Positions 46,647 through 46,915 of a DNA stretch of 46,915 nt are shown here, one piece after another (positions within the stretch are counted from its first letter, which is position 1; every line of letters begins with the position of its first letter). The DNA comes from Oscillospiraceae bacterium. GTDB lineage: Bacteria; Bacillota; Clostridia; Oscillospirales; Ruminococcaceae. Location of the stretch: positions 1 to 46,915 of the forward strand of contig JAFSEU010000021.1 of assembly GCA_017435565.1 (NCBI GenBank). The letters are read 5' to 3'. A model generated the notes under the pieces. The model searched no databases. It was given only the letters and a program-made list of their open reading frames with translations, and was not told the origin of the DNA. The position numbers and the translations under genes were made by a program.

Positions 46647-46674
46647 TTGACAAAATGATTACTGGGTGTATAAT
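46647..46674 (+). promoter_or_regulatory. consensus promoter for the right-edge secreted protein
   Basis: TTGACA (46647-46652), 16-base spacer, TATAAT (46669-46674). Confidence 0.8.
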
Positions 46675-46732
46675 GTTATTAGTAGAAATTGGGATATTAT
46701 TTTCCGATAAAATTGTTTGGAGGGATTTTGTT

Positions 46733-46915
46733 ATGAAATTAAAGAAGCTTACCGCAGTGCTTGCTTCTGCTGTCGCTGTTTGCTCACTTTCCGCAGGCGC
46801 TATGAGCGCTGCTGCATACACAGAGGATGATGTTCTCAACCTCATCCAGACTGCCGATATCAACGGCACACCTCTTGCTGAGGCATACTACACAGGCACA
46901 ATGAACTACTTTGCA
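46733..46915 (+). CDS. secreted protein, N-terminal part only
   Basis: The frame starts at an ATG with GGAGGG 8 bases upstream and runs off the window; 61 residues are visible. A basic start, a hydrophobic core (LTAVLASAVAVCSLSAGAM) and an AAAYT cleavage region make a clear signal peptide. The mature part begins EDDVLNLIQTADINGT; this is too short to name. A consensus promoter and strong ribosome site suggest high expression. A C-terminal dockerin or repeat cannot be judged from this fragment. Confidence 0.8.
   Translation, partial: MKLKKLTAVLASAVAVCSLSAGAMSAAAYTEDDVLNLIQTADINGTPLAEAYYTGTMNYFA

Noticed and set aside
46636..46869. minus-strand open frame of 77 codons at the right edge
   Set aside because: It is the shadow of the secreted-protein gene on the plus strand, which has promoter, ribosome site and signal peptide.

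Overview
The window looks like the chromosome of a Gram-positive, anaerobic, gut-type Firmicute close to Ruminococcus (Oscillospiraceae). This is inferred from a type-A RNase P RNA, a CIRCE-controlled groESL operon, a YunB-type sporulation protein, many secreted lipoproteins, BspA-type leucine-rich-repeat proteins, a GH5 glycosidase, and a dockerin at the end of a large secreted protein. Dockerins and GH5 enzymes point to a fibre-associated ruminococcal lineage. Base composition and codon use look even throughout. I see no phage, insertion sequence, CRISPR array or integration scar.

Layout, left to right. 1-2.8 kb: 3' end of a GGGtGRT-family gene, a small membrane protein, then a DUF2325-DUF3793-flavodoxin operon behind a consensus promoter and two identical-arm palindromic operators. 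2.8-5.9 kb (minus): a dockerin/SH3/Ig-like secreted protein and a DD-carboxypeptidase. 6.1-15.6 kb (plus): zinc-ribbon membrane protein, rnpB, then a tightly packed run with a membrane-anchored protein, rpiB, glmS, a GH25 muramidase, a GyrI-like protein, a VanY-type carboxypeptidase, yunB and ligA. Sugar phosphates, wall precursors and wall trimming are grouped here. 15.6-21.1 kb: XRE regulator plus small membrane protein (minus), class II aldolase (plus), and three secreted or lipoprotein genes (minus).

21.2-28 kb (plus): rpsO-pnp with structured leaders, then a Na/phosphate symporter with PHO-box-like repeats upstream, followed by a PhoP/PhoR-like two-component pair. 28-30 kb (minus): groES-groEL with CIRCE. 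30.4-34.1 kb (plus): response regulator, histidine kinase and HtrA protease, an envelope-stress-type module. 34.3-37.8 kb: GH5 lipoprotein (minus) facing an LRR lipoprotein (plus), tRNA-Arg(ACG) and an ArsB/SLC13-type permease. 37.9-46.4 kb (minus): a long apparent operon running from a double-ASKHA activase through its split-off partner, two paralogous membrane proteins, proS and gltX. The right edge holds the start of a secreted protein behind a strong promoter.

The observations most worth following are: the operator-controlled DUF2325/DUF3793/flavodoxin module; the 975-aa double activase with intact Fe-S-type cysteine pairs in both halves and a separate 416-aa partner; the PHO-box array; the structured rpsO and pnp leaders; and a recurring arrangement in which an intrinsic-terminator-like hairpin sits directly in front of the next gene's Shine-Dalgarno sequence.
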